A stretch of DNA of 64,000 bases from positions 1 to 64,000 of the forward strand of contig JAGZSF010000012.1 in assembly GCA_018381235.1 (NCBI GenBank), given 5' to 3'. The notes beneath the pieces were generated by a model. The model saw only the letters and a program-made list of their open reading frames with translations. It ran no database searches and was not told the origin of the DNA. The stretch comes from Collinsella sp. (GTDB lineage: Bacteria > Actinomycetota > Coriobacteriia > Coriobacteriales > Coriobacteriaceae). The translations under genes were made by a program, and so were the position numbers. Positions 51,013 through 58,805 of this stretch are shown in pieces (the first letter of the stretch is position 1; the number at the start of each line of letters is the position of its first letter).

Positions 51013-52212
51013 ATGGCTTCATCCCCGAGCTACATACCGTACCTATGCGTGGCAGCGGCGGCCTTTATCACGACCTTCCTCGCGGTGCCCCTGGTCAAGC
51101 GCTTGGCAATTAAGCTCGATGCCGTCGACTATCCTTCTAAGCGCCGCATCAACACCAAGCCCATCCCGCGTTTGGGCGGAACGGCGGTGTTTTTGGGCCT
51201 GGTCGTTGCCTGCATTGTGCAAATACTAGGCACCTGGCACCTAGGCTGGCCACCCGTCCTGGTGCCGCACCCGCGCCTTCACATTAGCTATCCCATGCTG
51301 GCGCTCTCCTTTACCGTCATCTTTGCGACCGGCGCTATCGACGACGTCTTCCAGCTCAAGCCCAAGCAAAAGCTGGCCGGACAGGTCCTCGCCGCGCTTA
51401 TCGCCTGCATGGGCGGCCTAAAAATCGGCGTCATCGTCAACCCGTTTGCCCCCGGCGAGATCATGCTCGGATGGCTCGCCTACCCCATCACCGTGATCTA
51501 TCTGGTGGCATTCACCAACATCATTAACCTCATCGACGGCCTCGACGGCTTGGCCACGGGCATCTGCGGCATCGCCTCGTTCACCATGTTTTCGATGGCC
51601 GTTCTCTCGGGCCGTATCGACGCCGCTGCGCTCTCCATTGCGCTCTTTGGCGCCTGTCTGGCCTTTTTGCGCTACAACTTCAACCCCGCAAGCATCTTCT
51701 TGGGCGACTCGGGGTCGTTGCTTCTGGGCTTTGCACTGGGCTCCATCTCGCTGCTCAACGTGAGCCGCACCGCCGCACTCACCTCGCTTATCATCCCGCT
51801 CATCGTTGCCGGCGTGCCTATCATCGACACGTTTAGCGCCATCGTGCGCCGCAAGCGCGCCCACATTAGCATTGGGCAGGCCGACAAGGGCCACATCCAC
51901 CACCGCCTGATCCAAGAAGGCTACAACCAAAAACAGGCTGTGCTGCTCATCTATGCCTGGTGCATTATGCTTTCGGCCGGCGCCGCCGCCATCAATCAGG
52001 TCGAGGTGCCCATGCGCGTGCTCATCTTTACCGTGCTCACCATTGGCTCGGCGGCCTTTGCCAAGCATCTACATCTGTTTGAGCCCGTGCTGCGCCACCA
52101 TTACAACAAGCGCACGCACGAGGACGAGCTGGTCACCCCCGACGACCCCGTTTTTAAGCAGGAGGAGCAGGCAGCCGAGGAGCGCAAAGAAGAGCGCCAC
52201 CACAAGCTCTAG
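51013..52212 (+). CDS. WecA/TagO/MraY-like glycosyl-1-phosphate transferase
   Basis: A 399-residue polytopic membrane enzyme transferring a sugar-phosphate (often GlcNAc-1-P) to undecaprenyl phosphate, the first step of teichoic acid or surface polysaccharide assembly. About ten hydrophobic segments are visible. Conserved blocks: KPIPRLGG, GAIDDVFQLKPKQKL, NIINLIDGLDGLATG (the DGLDGL motif), RYNFNPASIFLGDSGSLLLGF and KGHIHHRLI (the HIHH motif that distinguishes WecA/TagO-like enzymes from MraY). The C-terminal 50 residues are an acidic/basic tail. The start ATG lacks a clear ribosome site. It likely supplies the lipid-linked primer for the GT cluster. Confidence 0.9.
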   Translation: MASSPSYIPYLCVAAAAFITTFLAVPLVKRLAIKLDAVDYPSKRRINTKPIPRLGGTAVFLGLVVACIVQILGTWHLGWPPVLVPHPRLHISYPMLALSFTVIFATGAIDDVFQLKPKQKLAGQVLAALIACMGGLKIGVIVNPFAPGEIMLGWLAYPITVIYLVAFTNIINLIDGLDGLATGICGIASFTMFSMAVLSGRIDAAALSIALFGACLAFLRYNFNPASIFLGDSGSLLLGFALGSISLLNVSRTAALTSLIIPLIVAGVPIIDTFSAIVRRKRAHISIGQADKGHIHHRLIQEGYNQKQAVLLIYAWCIMLSAGAAAINQVEVPMRVLIFTVLTIGSAAFAKHLHLFEPVLRHHYNKRTHEDELVTPDDPVFKQEEQAAEERKEERHHKL

Positions 52213-52371
52213 GGCAAGCTGCCGAGGATGTGCCAAGGCACCGTTGGTCAAGCGCGGCCGCGCCGCACCCGTCGCACAAGCCGCCCCTCTCCTGCCCCTC
52301 ACCCACTCACGCCCACCCCTCTCAATAAACACGCTATCATCAAGACCTGCGAACGAACGTTAGGAGCAATC

Positions 52372-53421
52372 ATGCCAAACGAGAACAGCTACGAAGTCGC
52401 GCTGCAAAAGAGCAACGCCATTCGCGAGGGCCTGACCAAAACGCCCGAGAAGTTCACCATGCTCACCGGCGACCGCCCCACCGGCCGTCTGCACCTGGGC
52501 CACTACTTCGGTACCCTCAAGGGCCGCGTTGAGCTGCAGAACATGGGCGCCAAGACCAACGTGCTCATCGCCGACTACCAGGTCATCACCGACCGCGACA
52601 CGACTGAGCACATCCAGGACAACGTGTACAACATGGTCATGGACTACCTTGCCTGCGGTATCGACCCCGACAAGACTATGATCTACGCGCACTCCGCCGT
52701 GCCCGCCGCAAACCAGCTCATGCTGCCGTTCCTGTCGCTGGTGTCCGAGGCCGAGCTGGCGCGCAACCCCACGGTCAAGGCCGAGATGGAGGCCTCGGGC
52801 CACGAGCTCACCGGCCTTCTGCTCACCTACCCGGTGCACCAGGCCTGCGACATTCTGTTCTGCAAGGGCAACGTCGTGCCCGTCGGTCGCGACCAGCTGC
52901 CGCACATCGAGCTCACCCGCACCATCGCACGCCGCTTTAACAACCGCTACGGCAAGGTATTTCCTGAGGTCGAAGCACTGCTGTCCGAGACCCCGCTGCT
53001 TCCCGGCCTTGACGGTCGCAAGATGAGCAAGAGCTACGGCAACGCCATCAATATTTCGATGACCGCCGAGGAGACGGCCAAGCGCATCAAGAAGAGCCAA
53101 ACCGACTCCGAGCGCATGATCACGTTCGATCCCGAGAACCGCCCCGGCGTGTCCGGTTTGCTTTCGACGGCTGCCATCTGCACCGGTCGCTCCGAGGTCG
53201 AAATTGCCGAGGAGATTGGCATGGGCGGCTCCGGCCAGCTCAAGAAGTACGTGACCGAGGCCGTCAACGAGTACTTCGCACCTATCCGCGAGCGTCGCCA
53301 GCGCTACGAGAACGATCTGGACTATGTGAAGGACGTCCTGCACGAGGGCAACCGTCGCGCCAACGAGATTGCCGAGCAGACCCTGGCAGAGGTTCAGGAC
53401 GCCATGGGCATGGTGTACTAG
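52372..53421 (+). CDS. trpS: Tryptophanyl-tRNA synthetase
   Basis: A 349-residue class I synthetase. TTAGGAGCAATC precedes the ATG. The HIGH-like motif is DRPTGRLHLGHYFGTLKGR and the KMSKS motif is GRKMSKSYGNAI. The N-terminal sequence FTMLTGDRPTG is typical of bacterial TrpS. Normal length. No T-box was seen in the 160-base upstream gap. A terminator follows. Confidence 0.96.
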   Translation: MPNENSYEVALQKSNAIREGLTKTPEKFTMLTGDRPTGRLHLGHYFGTLKGRVELQNMGAKTNVLIADYQVITDRDTTEHIQDNVYNMVMDYLACGIDPDKTMIYAHSAVPAANQLMLPFLSLVSEAELARNPTVKAEMEASGHELTGLLLTYPVHQACDILFCKGNVVPVGRDQLPHIELTRTIARRFNNRYGKVFPEVEALLSETPLLPGLDGRKMSKSYGNAINISMTAEETAKRIKKSQTDSERMITFDPENRPGVSGLLSTAAICTGRSEVEIAEEIGMGGSGQLKKYVTEAVNEYFAPIRERRQRYENDLDYVKDVLHEGNRRANEIAEQTLAEVQDAMGMVY

Positions 53422-53457
53422 ACCGATCTGCTGGCTTGAGCTTTCGATTGCTTTAGG

Positions 53458-53483
53458 GCGGGCGTTACGGCGTCCGCTTTTTT
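53458..53483 (+). terminator. Terminator of trpS
   Basis: GCGGGCG pairs with CGTCCGC (7 bp, one wobble) around TTACGG, followed by six T residues. 37 bases after the stop. Confidence 0.85.
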
Positions 53484-53530
53484 GGAGCCGGACCGCTTCG
53501 GCTCCGTCCATCGCACTCCCCCGACAAACA

Positions 53531-53572
53531 GGAACAGGCCCGCCGGCAGTTAGTTGCCAGCGGGCCTGTTCC
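53531..53572. repeat. 18-bp-stem palindrome between trpS and the alkyltransferase gene
   Basis: GGAACAGGCCCGCCGGCA (53531-53548) and its near-exact complement (53555-53572, 17 of 18 pairs) enclose GTTAGT. No T tract follows, so it is not an ordinary terminator. The remaining interval to 53757 has no gene. Confidence 0.75.
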
Positions 53573-53756
53573 CGAAGTACACCGTTGAATCGCACAGAGG
53601 GGAGGAATGCGAATCAAACTCAACAGGGCAGGCTTTTTCATCGCCTATTGCCTGCTCCGTTGCTGAAACCAATATAGTTCACCGTGGTTTACTTTCTAGC
53701 GTCAATGTGCGCCGCCATACCTTCTCCATAAGTTAGCTCCGGTAAACCTGCAACGG

Positions 53757-53797
53757 AAAACCACCACAAAGGGGACAGGCACCTTTGTGGTGGTTTT
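53757..53797. repeat. CCACCACAAAGG palindrome, copy 3
   Basis: Same 16-bp stem and GGACAGGCA centre as copies 1 and 2. At the 3' end of the minus-strand alkyltransferase gene. Confidence 0.92.
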
Positions 53798-53813
53798 GAC
53801 CACGGCGGAGCCG

Positions 53814-54134
53814 CTAGAGTCCGGCAGGCCAGCGACAAGCGGCCAAGTCGACGTGCATGTCATCCTTAAACGCCACACCCTCCCCTAACAAAAGCTCACG
53901 TTGAGCATCGGGACCGCCAAAAGCAAAACCCTCGCATATGTGCCCGTCGGCAAACACCACGCGGTGACAGGGAATCTCGCCGGGGCGCGGATTACTATGC
54001 AGGGCATACCCCACGTACCGCGCACTTCGTGGACGACCGGCAAGCAGAGCCACCTGACCATACGTGGCGACCATCCCCTCGGGGATTTGCTCGACCACCT
54101 CGTACACCCGTTCAAAAAAGCCCTCAGACGCCAT
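53814..54134 (-). CDS. MGMT-family DNA alkyl-transfer domain protein
   Basis: A 106-residue protein comprising only the DNA-binding domain of O6-alkylguanine methyltransferases. GGAAGGGAG precedes the ATG. The active-site motif is PCHRVVF with the acceptor Cys retained; alkyltransferase-like (ATL) proteins replace this Cys, so this one should still act as a suicide alkyltransferase. The helix-turn-helix with the Arg finger is SARYVGYALHSNP. The usual N-terminal domain of Ogt is absent, which is common for short family members. It repairs or flags O6-alkylguanine lesions. Confidence 0.85.
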   Translation of the reverse strand: MASEGFFERVYEVVEQIPEGMVATYGQVALLAGRPRSARYVGYALHSNPRPGEIPCHRVVFADGHICEGFAFGGPDAQRELLLGEGVAFKDDMHVDLAACRWPAGL

Positions 54135-54163
54135 TGCTCGCTCCCTTCCACCCGGAAAAGCAT

Positions 54164-54201
54164 AAACCACCACAAAGGGCCTGTCCCCTTTGTGGTGGTT
54201 T
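54164..54201. repeat. CCACCACAAAGG palindrome, copy 4 (inverted centre)
   Basis: AAACCACCACAAAGG / CCTTTGTGGTGGTTT (15 bp) with the centre reading GCCTGTCC, i.e. the reverse complement of copies 1-3. Between degV and the alkyltransferase gene. Confidence 0.92.
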
Positions 54202-54213
54202 ATGGCAGGTCGG

Positions 54214-55068
54214 TTAGTTGGCGGGCTGGAAGAAGGCTACTGCTACGGCGCCGGGGCCAACGTGGGTGCCGATGGTGGCGCCGATGGTGTGAACGGGCAA
54301 CTCGCCCTCGGTGTGGCCAGCCCAAAGTGCCGCGCTGTCCTCGATATACTTCTTGAGCACCGCATCCGAAAGACCCGTATAGCCGAGCGCCAGCGGCATG
54401 GAAAAGTCGATGCCGCCCGCCTTTTCGACCTTTTGGTTCAGCAGGTTGCGGCCGTTCTTGGAACCGCGCGCCTTGCCCAGCTGCACGATCAGACCGTCCT
54501 CGACAGCCACCACAGGCTTTACGTTGAGCAGCGTGCCCACGGCGCCGGCCGCAGCAGACAGACGACCGCCGCGCACCAGGTACTCCAGCGTCTCGAGCAG
54601 GCCGATAACCACCACACGGTCGCGCACGGCCTCGACAGCCGCCGCGATCTGGGCCGCGCCCTGGCCCTCGTCCACTAGGCGCAGGGCATGCTCGACCAGC
54701 ACGCGCTCACCCAGGGTAACGTTATTGCTATCAACCACATACACGTCGCCGCCCGGCGCCTCGGCAAGTGCGGTACGGGCGCTCTGATTGGTCCCCGAAA
54801 GTTTGGCACCCACGGTAATAATCACCGCCTCGTCGCCGGCCTCACGTGCTTCGGCAATCGCCTGCGAAAAGGCGTACGGGTTGACCTGACCGGTCTTGGG
54901 CAGCTCGTCGCGCTCCACGAGCATCTCGTAAAAGCGCTGGTGATCGATGTCGACGCCATCCATATACACATCGGTGCCAAAGGTAACGGACAGCGGCAAG
55001 ACGGACAGCGCCGGGTGCTCCGCCGGCGACATATCGCTGGCGGAATCGGTAATAATGCGGACGGTCAT
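54214..55068 (-). CDS. DegV-family fatty-acid-binding protein
   Basis: A 284-residue DegV protein, which binds fatty acids for the FakA/FakB kinase that feeds exogenous fatty acids into phospholipids. AAAGGATT precedes ATG 55068. The start MTVRIITDSASDMSP is the family signature; RDELPKTGQVNPYAF, VDSNNVTLG and LLETLEYLVRGGRLSAA are the conserved substrate-binding blocks. Normal length. No fakA-like gene is adjacent. Downstream lies palindrome copy 4. Confidence 0.9.
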   Translation of the reverse strand: MTVRIITDSASDMSPAEHPALSVLPLSVTFGTDVYMDGVDIDHQRFYEMLVERDELPKTGQVNPYAFSQAIAEAREAGDEAVIITVGAKLSGTNQSARTALAEAPGGDVYVVDSNNVTLGERVLVEHALRLVDEGQGAAQIAAAVEAVRDRVVVIGLLETLEYLVRGGRLSAAAGAVGTLLNVKPVVAVEDGLIVQLGKARGSKNGRNLLNQKVEKAGGIDFSMPLALGYTGLSDAVLKKYIEDSAALWAGHTEGELPVHTIGATIGTHVGPGAVAVAFFQPAN

Positions 55069-55187
55069 AGCGAATCCTTTCTTGCGCAAGTCTCGCGCAG
55101 GGAATTTTGACAGCAATGTCCCGACACGGCGTACGCGCTCAAACGGGACGATGCAGTTCTTGGCTGAAAGCTAGCGCCAGCGCGGCT

Positions 55188-55637
55188 CTAGATCTCGCGC
55201 AGGGTGTTGAGAATCGTGCGCAGCGACGCATACATCTGCTCGCGCTGCTCCACACCCATAGCCTTACCGGTGGTATCGAGCACCTCGCGAATGATGCGGT
55301 CCGCCTCGCTCATGCTCTCGCCGCCTAGAGCGGTCAGGCGCACCGGAGCACGATACTTAACGGCGGCATCGCCCGAATCATCGACCTCGACGTAACCGCC
55401 CTCCTCCAGATGCGCGAGCGTGCGCGAGACGGCGGCACGGGTCACGCCTGCCATGCGAGCCAGGTCAGCACCAGTCAGGCCGTCCTTGCTGCGCTCAAGA
55501 TAGTACAGGCACATAACGTCGGAGCCCTTGAGGCCCAGCCTTGCGCCCTCGGATGTCTTAATGCGCTGGATCTCCTTGTAGAGCCCGCTGATCAGTCCGA
55601 CAAAGTCCTCAAAACGTGTCTCGTCGTTCTGCTGCAT
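55188..55637 (-). CDS. MarR-family transcriptional regulator
   Basis: A 149-residue winged-helix regulator. AAAGGCGG lies upstream of the ATG at 55637. The core LKGSDVMCLYYLERSKDGLTGADLARMAGVTRAAVSRTLAHLEEGGYVEV is a typical MarR helix-turn-helix with the beta wing (AAVKYRAPVRLTALG) after it. Helices at both ends make the dimer. The target and ligand are unknown; it lies 119 bases upstream of degV on the same strand and might co-regulate it. Confidence 0.9.
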   Translation of the reverse strand: MQQNDETRFEDFVGLISGLYKEIQRIKTSEGARLGLKGSDVMCLYYLERSKDGLTGADLARMAGVTRAAVSRTLAHLEEGGYVEVDDSGDAAVKYRAPVRLTALGGESMSEADRIIREVLDTTGKAMGVEQREQMYASLRTILNTLREI

Positions 55638-55742
55638 GGGAGACGACCGCCTTTCGCTTGCATAATGCTTACGGGTAAACATCTTAGTCGCATAAGCCGA
55701 CACTCGTACCCAAATATCCCATTTGTTAACACATCAACATAA

Positions 55743-55781
55743 AAACCACCACAAAGGGGACAGGCACCTTTGTGGTGGTTT
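55743..55781. repeat. CCACCACAAAGG palindrome, copy 5
   Basis: AAACCACCACAAAGG / CCTTTGTGGTGGTTT with centre GGACAGGCA (as copies 1-3). At the 3' end of the B3/4-domain gene. Confidence 0.92.
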
Positions 55782-55807
55782 GGGGCATCAATAGGTTCTA
55801 GGCGTCG

Positions 55808-56527
55808 CTACAGCTCCACGCAAGGATTGTCGCGGGTCACAAGCGTCTTAACGACAACCGTCGCTCCCAGATAGCACTCGAGCAGCTCGGCTAAGCGATC
55901 GATCGCGGCCTGGCAATCCCCCATCCGCTCGGGCTCCACGCACTCAATCGCCAGGAACGCATCGGCCGAATCGTCGGACAGCGCCGTGCGAACGCCGTCG
56001 CGCCAGTTCCAGCAGCGGCACACGGCGCCCGCGTCATCAATGTAGGCGAGCTCGCCGGGAAGCGTCGGGTCATCTGTCTCCTCGCCAAGCGGCAGAAACG
56101 CATCGCCACCGTCGGTCACCGCCAACCGCAGATCGCCCTCGATAGCATGTAGGTCCTCGCCGCCAACGGGCAGCGCGTAGGTCAGCGACACCGTGTTGTA
56201 GATGTCCACCGCGGGCGTAATGTGGCCCACCGGTTTGCCCTTGAGCACGCGCTTGAGCAAGTTCTCGATCGAACAGCGGGCGCCCTTTTTGGTCTTGAAC
56301 AGCCGATAAGCCTCGCGCCATGCCTTGACCGGTGCGTTCTCGCTGATAGTATCGCTGGTCAGATGACGCTCCGCGTCGATATTGGCGCGGTCGAGCAACG
56401 CCGCGATCGCATCCACGTCCTCTTGAGGAATCTGAGCCGCGGGCTTCATGCCCTTTACGACCACAACACCGACAGCCGCCTGCGGAAATAGTTCCCAAAA
56501 CGAATCCTCGGCAACGAAGCTCTTCAT
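55808..56527 (-). CDS. B3/4 domain (PheRS beta-like) protein
   Basis: A 239-residue stand-alone B3/4 domain, the fold found in the phenylalanyl-tRNA synthetase beta subunit that in that enzyme binds tRNA or edits Tyr-tRNA-Phe. GAAGGGAGAGCAC precedes the ATG at 56527. Conserved stretches are VKAWREAYRLFKTKKGARCSIENLLKRVLKGKPVGHITPAVDIYNTVSLTYALPVGGEDL. Free-standing forms may be trans-editing factors or have unrelated functions. Its leader carries a hairpin ending in a T run, which may attenuate the gene or terminate pckA. Confidence 0.85.
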   Translation of the reverse strand: MKSFVAEDSFWELFPQAAVGVVVVKGMKPAAQIPQEDVDAIAALLDRANIDAERHLTSDTISENAPVKAWREAYRLFKTKKGARCSIENLLKRVLKGKPVGHITPAVDIYNTVSLTYALPVGGEDLHAIEGDLRLAVTDGGDAFLPLGEETDDPTLPGELAYIDDAGAVCRCWNWRDGVRTALSDDSADAFLAIECVEPERMGDCQAAIDRLAELLECYLGATVVVKTLVTRDNPCVEL

Positions 56528-56571
56528 GTGCTCTCCCTTCATAGCATGCGCCCGAGCCCGGGTGCCTAAAC

Positions 56572-56629
56572 AAAAAGCGCCCTTACGACGGCCACCTTCA
56601 AAGTCCTACGGTGCCGCCACAAGAGCGCT
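56572..56629 (-). terminator. Leader hairpin (attenuator or pckA terminator)
   Basis: Minus strand: AGCGCTCTT and AAGGGCGCT close a long stem with inner pairs GCGGCACC/GGTGGCCGT, followed by TTTTTG, ending about 45 bases before the B3/4 start. GGCACCG within it recalls T-box antiterminators, but the leader is too short for a classical T-box. Confidence 0.6.
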
Positions 56630-56698
56630 TACGCTGCCCCTATCCGGAGAAAGGAGCGATATGTCAGGCGTATTGTAACCCGAGTCATCCGTGCGAGT

Positions 56699-56739
56699 AA
56701 AACCACCACAAAGGCGCCTGCCCCCTTTATGGTGGTTTT
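56699..56739. repeat. CCACCACAAAGG palindrome, copy 6 (inverted centre, diverged)
   Basis: AAAACCACCACAAAGG / CCTTTATGGTGGTTTT with one mismatch; the centre CGCCTGCCC has the copy 4 orientation. It is 16 bases after the pckA stop. Confidence 0.88.
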
Positions 56740-56754
56740 GGGTCGGAAACAACG

Positions 56755-58425
56755 CTAGTGTCGGAGTCCCAACAAGCCGCGGCCGCGATGACGGGCGCCG
56801 GCGTGCACCTGAGCGTGCGGACCGGCGGCCTTCACGGACTCGGGCAGGTGCGAGTACTTCTTCTCGAAGTTCTCCTCGAACATCACGGCCAAGTTGTGCG
56901 CCGCCTCGTCGTAGCGCGCGGTGCTCTGCCAGTACTGGCGCGGCACCAGGATGCCGTCGGGTACGCCGTGGCACGTGGTGGGAATGTCGACGTTAAAGAT
57001 ATCGTCGTGGACGAATTCGCTGTCCTCGATGGTGCCGCCGAGGGCGCGCGCGACCAGGGCGCGCGTGTAGGCCAGCTCAATGCGATGGCCAACGCCGTAG
57101 CCGCCGCCGATCCAGCCGGTGTTGACCAGATAGACGCGGGTGTGACCGTCGGCGATGCGCTCGCCGAGCATCTTAGCGTAGACCATGGGGTCGAGCGGCA
57201 TAAACGGCTCGCCAAACAGCGAAGAGAACGTGGGCGTGGGCTCGGTGACGCCGACCTCGGTGCCGGGAATCTTAGCCGTAAAGCCCGTCACAAAGTGGTA
57301 CATGGCGGCATCGGCCGTCAGGCGTGAGATGGGCGGCAACACGCCAAAGGCGTCGCAGGTCAGGAAGAGCACGACGCTTGGAGTGGTGCCCATACCCTTG
57401 GTCCACGCGTTGGGAATGTGCTCCACAGGGTATGCCACGCGCGTGTTGTGCGTGATCGAGACGTCGTCGTAGTTGGGCTTGCGGCTCTCGTCGAGCACCA
57501 CGTTTTCGCAGATCGCGCCAAAGCGGACAGCGTTGAAGATTTCAGGCTCGTGGAAGGCGTCCAGGCCCTCGCACTTGGCGTAGCAGCCGCCCTCGATGTT
57601 AAAGATGCCCATGTCGGACCAGCCGTGCTCGTCGTCGCCGATCAGTAGGCGTGTGGGGTTGGCCGAAAGCGTGGTCTTGCCGGTGCCGGACAGACCAAAG
57701 AACACGGCGGTCTCGTGCGTGACAGGATCCATGCTGGCCGAGCAGTGCATGGGCAGCACGTCGTCCTCGACGGGCAGCAGGTAGTTCATAACGCTGAAGA
57801 TGGACTTTTTGATCTCACCGGAGTAACCGGTGCCGGCAACCAGAATCACGCGCTCCTGGAAGTTGATGACCACGGCGGCGCTGGAGTTGAGGCCCTTAAT
57901 GGCGGGATCGCACTGGTAGCCGGGAGCGGCGAGCACGCAAAAGTCCGGCTCACCGGTGCGCGCAATTTCGCGGGCGAGCGGGCGAGCGAGCATCTGCTTA
58001 ATAAAGAGTGCCTGGCTGGCACGCTCGCAGGCGACGAGCAGTCGGCGCGTGTGGTTGCGGTCGGCGCCGGCCATGCCGCGGGTGACGAACACATCGCGCT
58101 CGTTGAGGTAGTTGACAATACCGGCCTTGATGGTCTCGTAGCTCTCGATCGAAAGCGGTCGGTTGACGGCGCCCCAGGCGATCTTGTCGTGAACATCGGG
58201 GGTGTCAACGATAAAGCGGTCATTGGGGGAACGACCAGTGCGCTCCCCCGTCTCGATCACTAGCGCGCCGTTAGATGCCATGCGGCCTTCTTCACGGCGG
58301 ATGGCGTGCTCGACGAGCTCCGCGGCAGGCAGATCGACCAGCAAGCGGGGCTGGTTCTCGGCGGGATCTTCGACCAGCTTAAGACCAAAGTTGGACAAAA
58401 CTTCTGCAGGGGTAACACCAGGCAT
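56755..58425 (-). CDS. pckA: Phosphoenolpyruvate carboxykinase (ATP)
   Basis: A 556-residue enzyme interconverting oxaloacetate and phosphoenolpyruvate with ATP/ADP; in gut anaerobes it often runs toward CO2 fixation. AAAGGAGG precedes the ATG. The P-loop is GLSGTGKTTLSAN, the metal site IGDDEHGWSD follows, and RTGRSPNDRFIVD is the substrate-binding block. GYGVGHRIELAYTRALV and NLAVMFEENFEKKYSHLPESVKAAGPHAQ are near the end. The last ~20 residues (HAGARHRGRGLLGLRH) go beyond the usual C-terminus and are Arg/Gly/His-rich, unlike the family; the palindrome copy 6 lies just after. Confidence 0.95.
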   Translation of the reverse strand: MPGVTPAEVLSNFGLKLVEDPAENQPRLLVDLPAAELVEHAIRREEGRMASNGALVIETGERTGRSPNDRFIVDTPDVHDKIAWGAVNRPLSIESYETIKAGIVNYLNERDVFVTRGMAGADRNHTRRLLVACERASQALFIKQMLARPLAREIARTGEPDFCVLAAPGYQCDPAIKGLNSSAAVVINFQERVILVAGTGYSGEIKKSIFSVMNYLLPVEDDVLPMHCSASMDPVTHETAVFFGLSGTGKTTLSANPTRLLIGDDEHGWSDMGIFNIEGGCYAKCEGLDAFHEPEIFNAVRFGAICENVVLDESRKPNYDDVSITHNTRVAYPVEHIPNAWTKGMGTTPSVVLFLTCDAFGVLPPISRLTADAAMYHFVTGFTAKIPGTEVGVTEPTPTFSSLFGEPFMPLDPMVYAKMLGERIADGHTRVYLVNTGWIGGGYGVGHRIELAYTRALVARALGGTIEDSEFVHDDIFNVDIPTTCHGVPDGILVPRQYWQSTARYDEAAHNLAVMFEENFEKKYSHLPESVKAAGPHAQVHAGARHRGRGLLGLRH

Positions 58426-58566
58426 GGGGGCCTCCTTTAAAAACGCGACACGTGGACGCGGCGCGCACTTTACTCACGTAAAGCTCGTTGTACCCGATAT
58501 GCAAAAACGTTTTTGCGGCAAGGGCGGCAAGCCCGCCCAACGGTCAAAAATCGCAGGCAAGCGGCC

Positions 58567-58598
58567 TAGTCATTGGGGACGTTTTTAAACGACTAGTC
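58567..58598. repeat. Short palindromic repeat TAGTC...GACTAGTC, copy 2
   Basis: Same 32-base unit as at 39188-39219, with a single base change (GTTTTT for GTTCTT). It is followed directly by a second partial unit (GTTGGAGACGTTCTTGAAC). Confidence 0.7.
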
Positions 58599-58628
58599 GT
58601 TGGAGACGTTCTTGAACAGGCAACATTC

Positions 58629-58703
58629 AAGGAGTGTCCCCGGATGCCGGCACTTAGGGACGTTCCCAAAGTGCCGGCACATAAGGAACGTCCCTAAGTG
58701 CCG
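58629..58703. repeat. GGAGTGTCCCC / GCCGGCAC repeat, copy 2 (double unit)
   Basis: Two overlapping units each containing a GTGCCGGCAC core with flanks GGGACGTTCCC and GGAACGTCCC, self-complementary. It is in the gap between pckA and the flippase gene, together with the TAGTC repeat, so this 380-base gap is almost filled by repeats. Confidence 0.7.
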
Positions 58704-58805
58704 ACTACCGAATGGCGCCGCCGAAATTATCGAACAACCTGTTCAAAAACACGAGCGGACACCGCGGTGTCTATACTAGAGCGCAGCAATAGAAAGGACC
58801 CCGCT

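Noticed and set aside
56572..56629. T-box riboswitch
   Set aside because: Leader too short, no stem I or specifier loop visible; the GGCACCG word alone is not enough.
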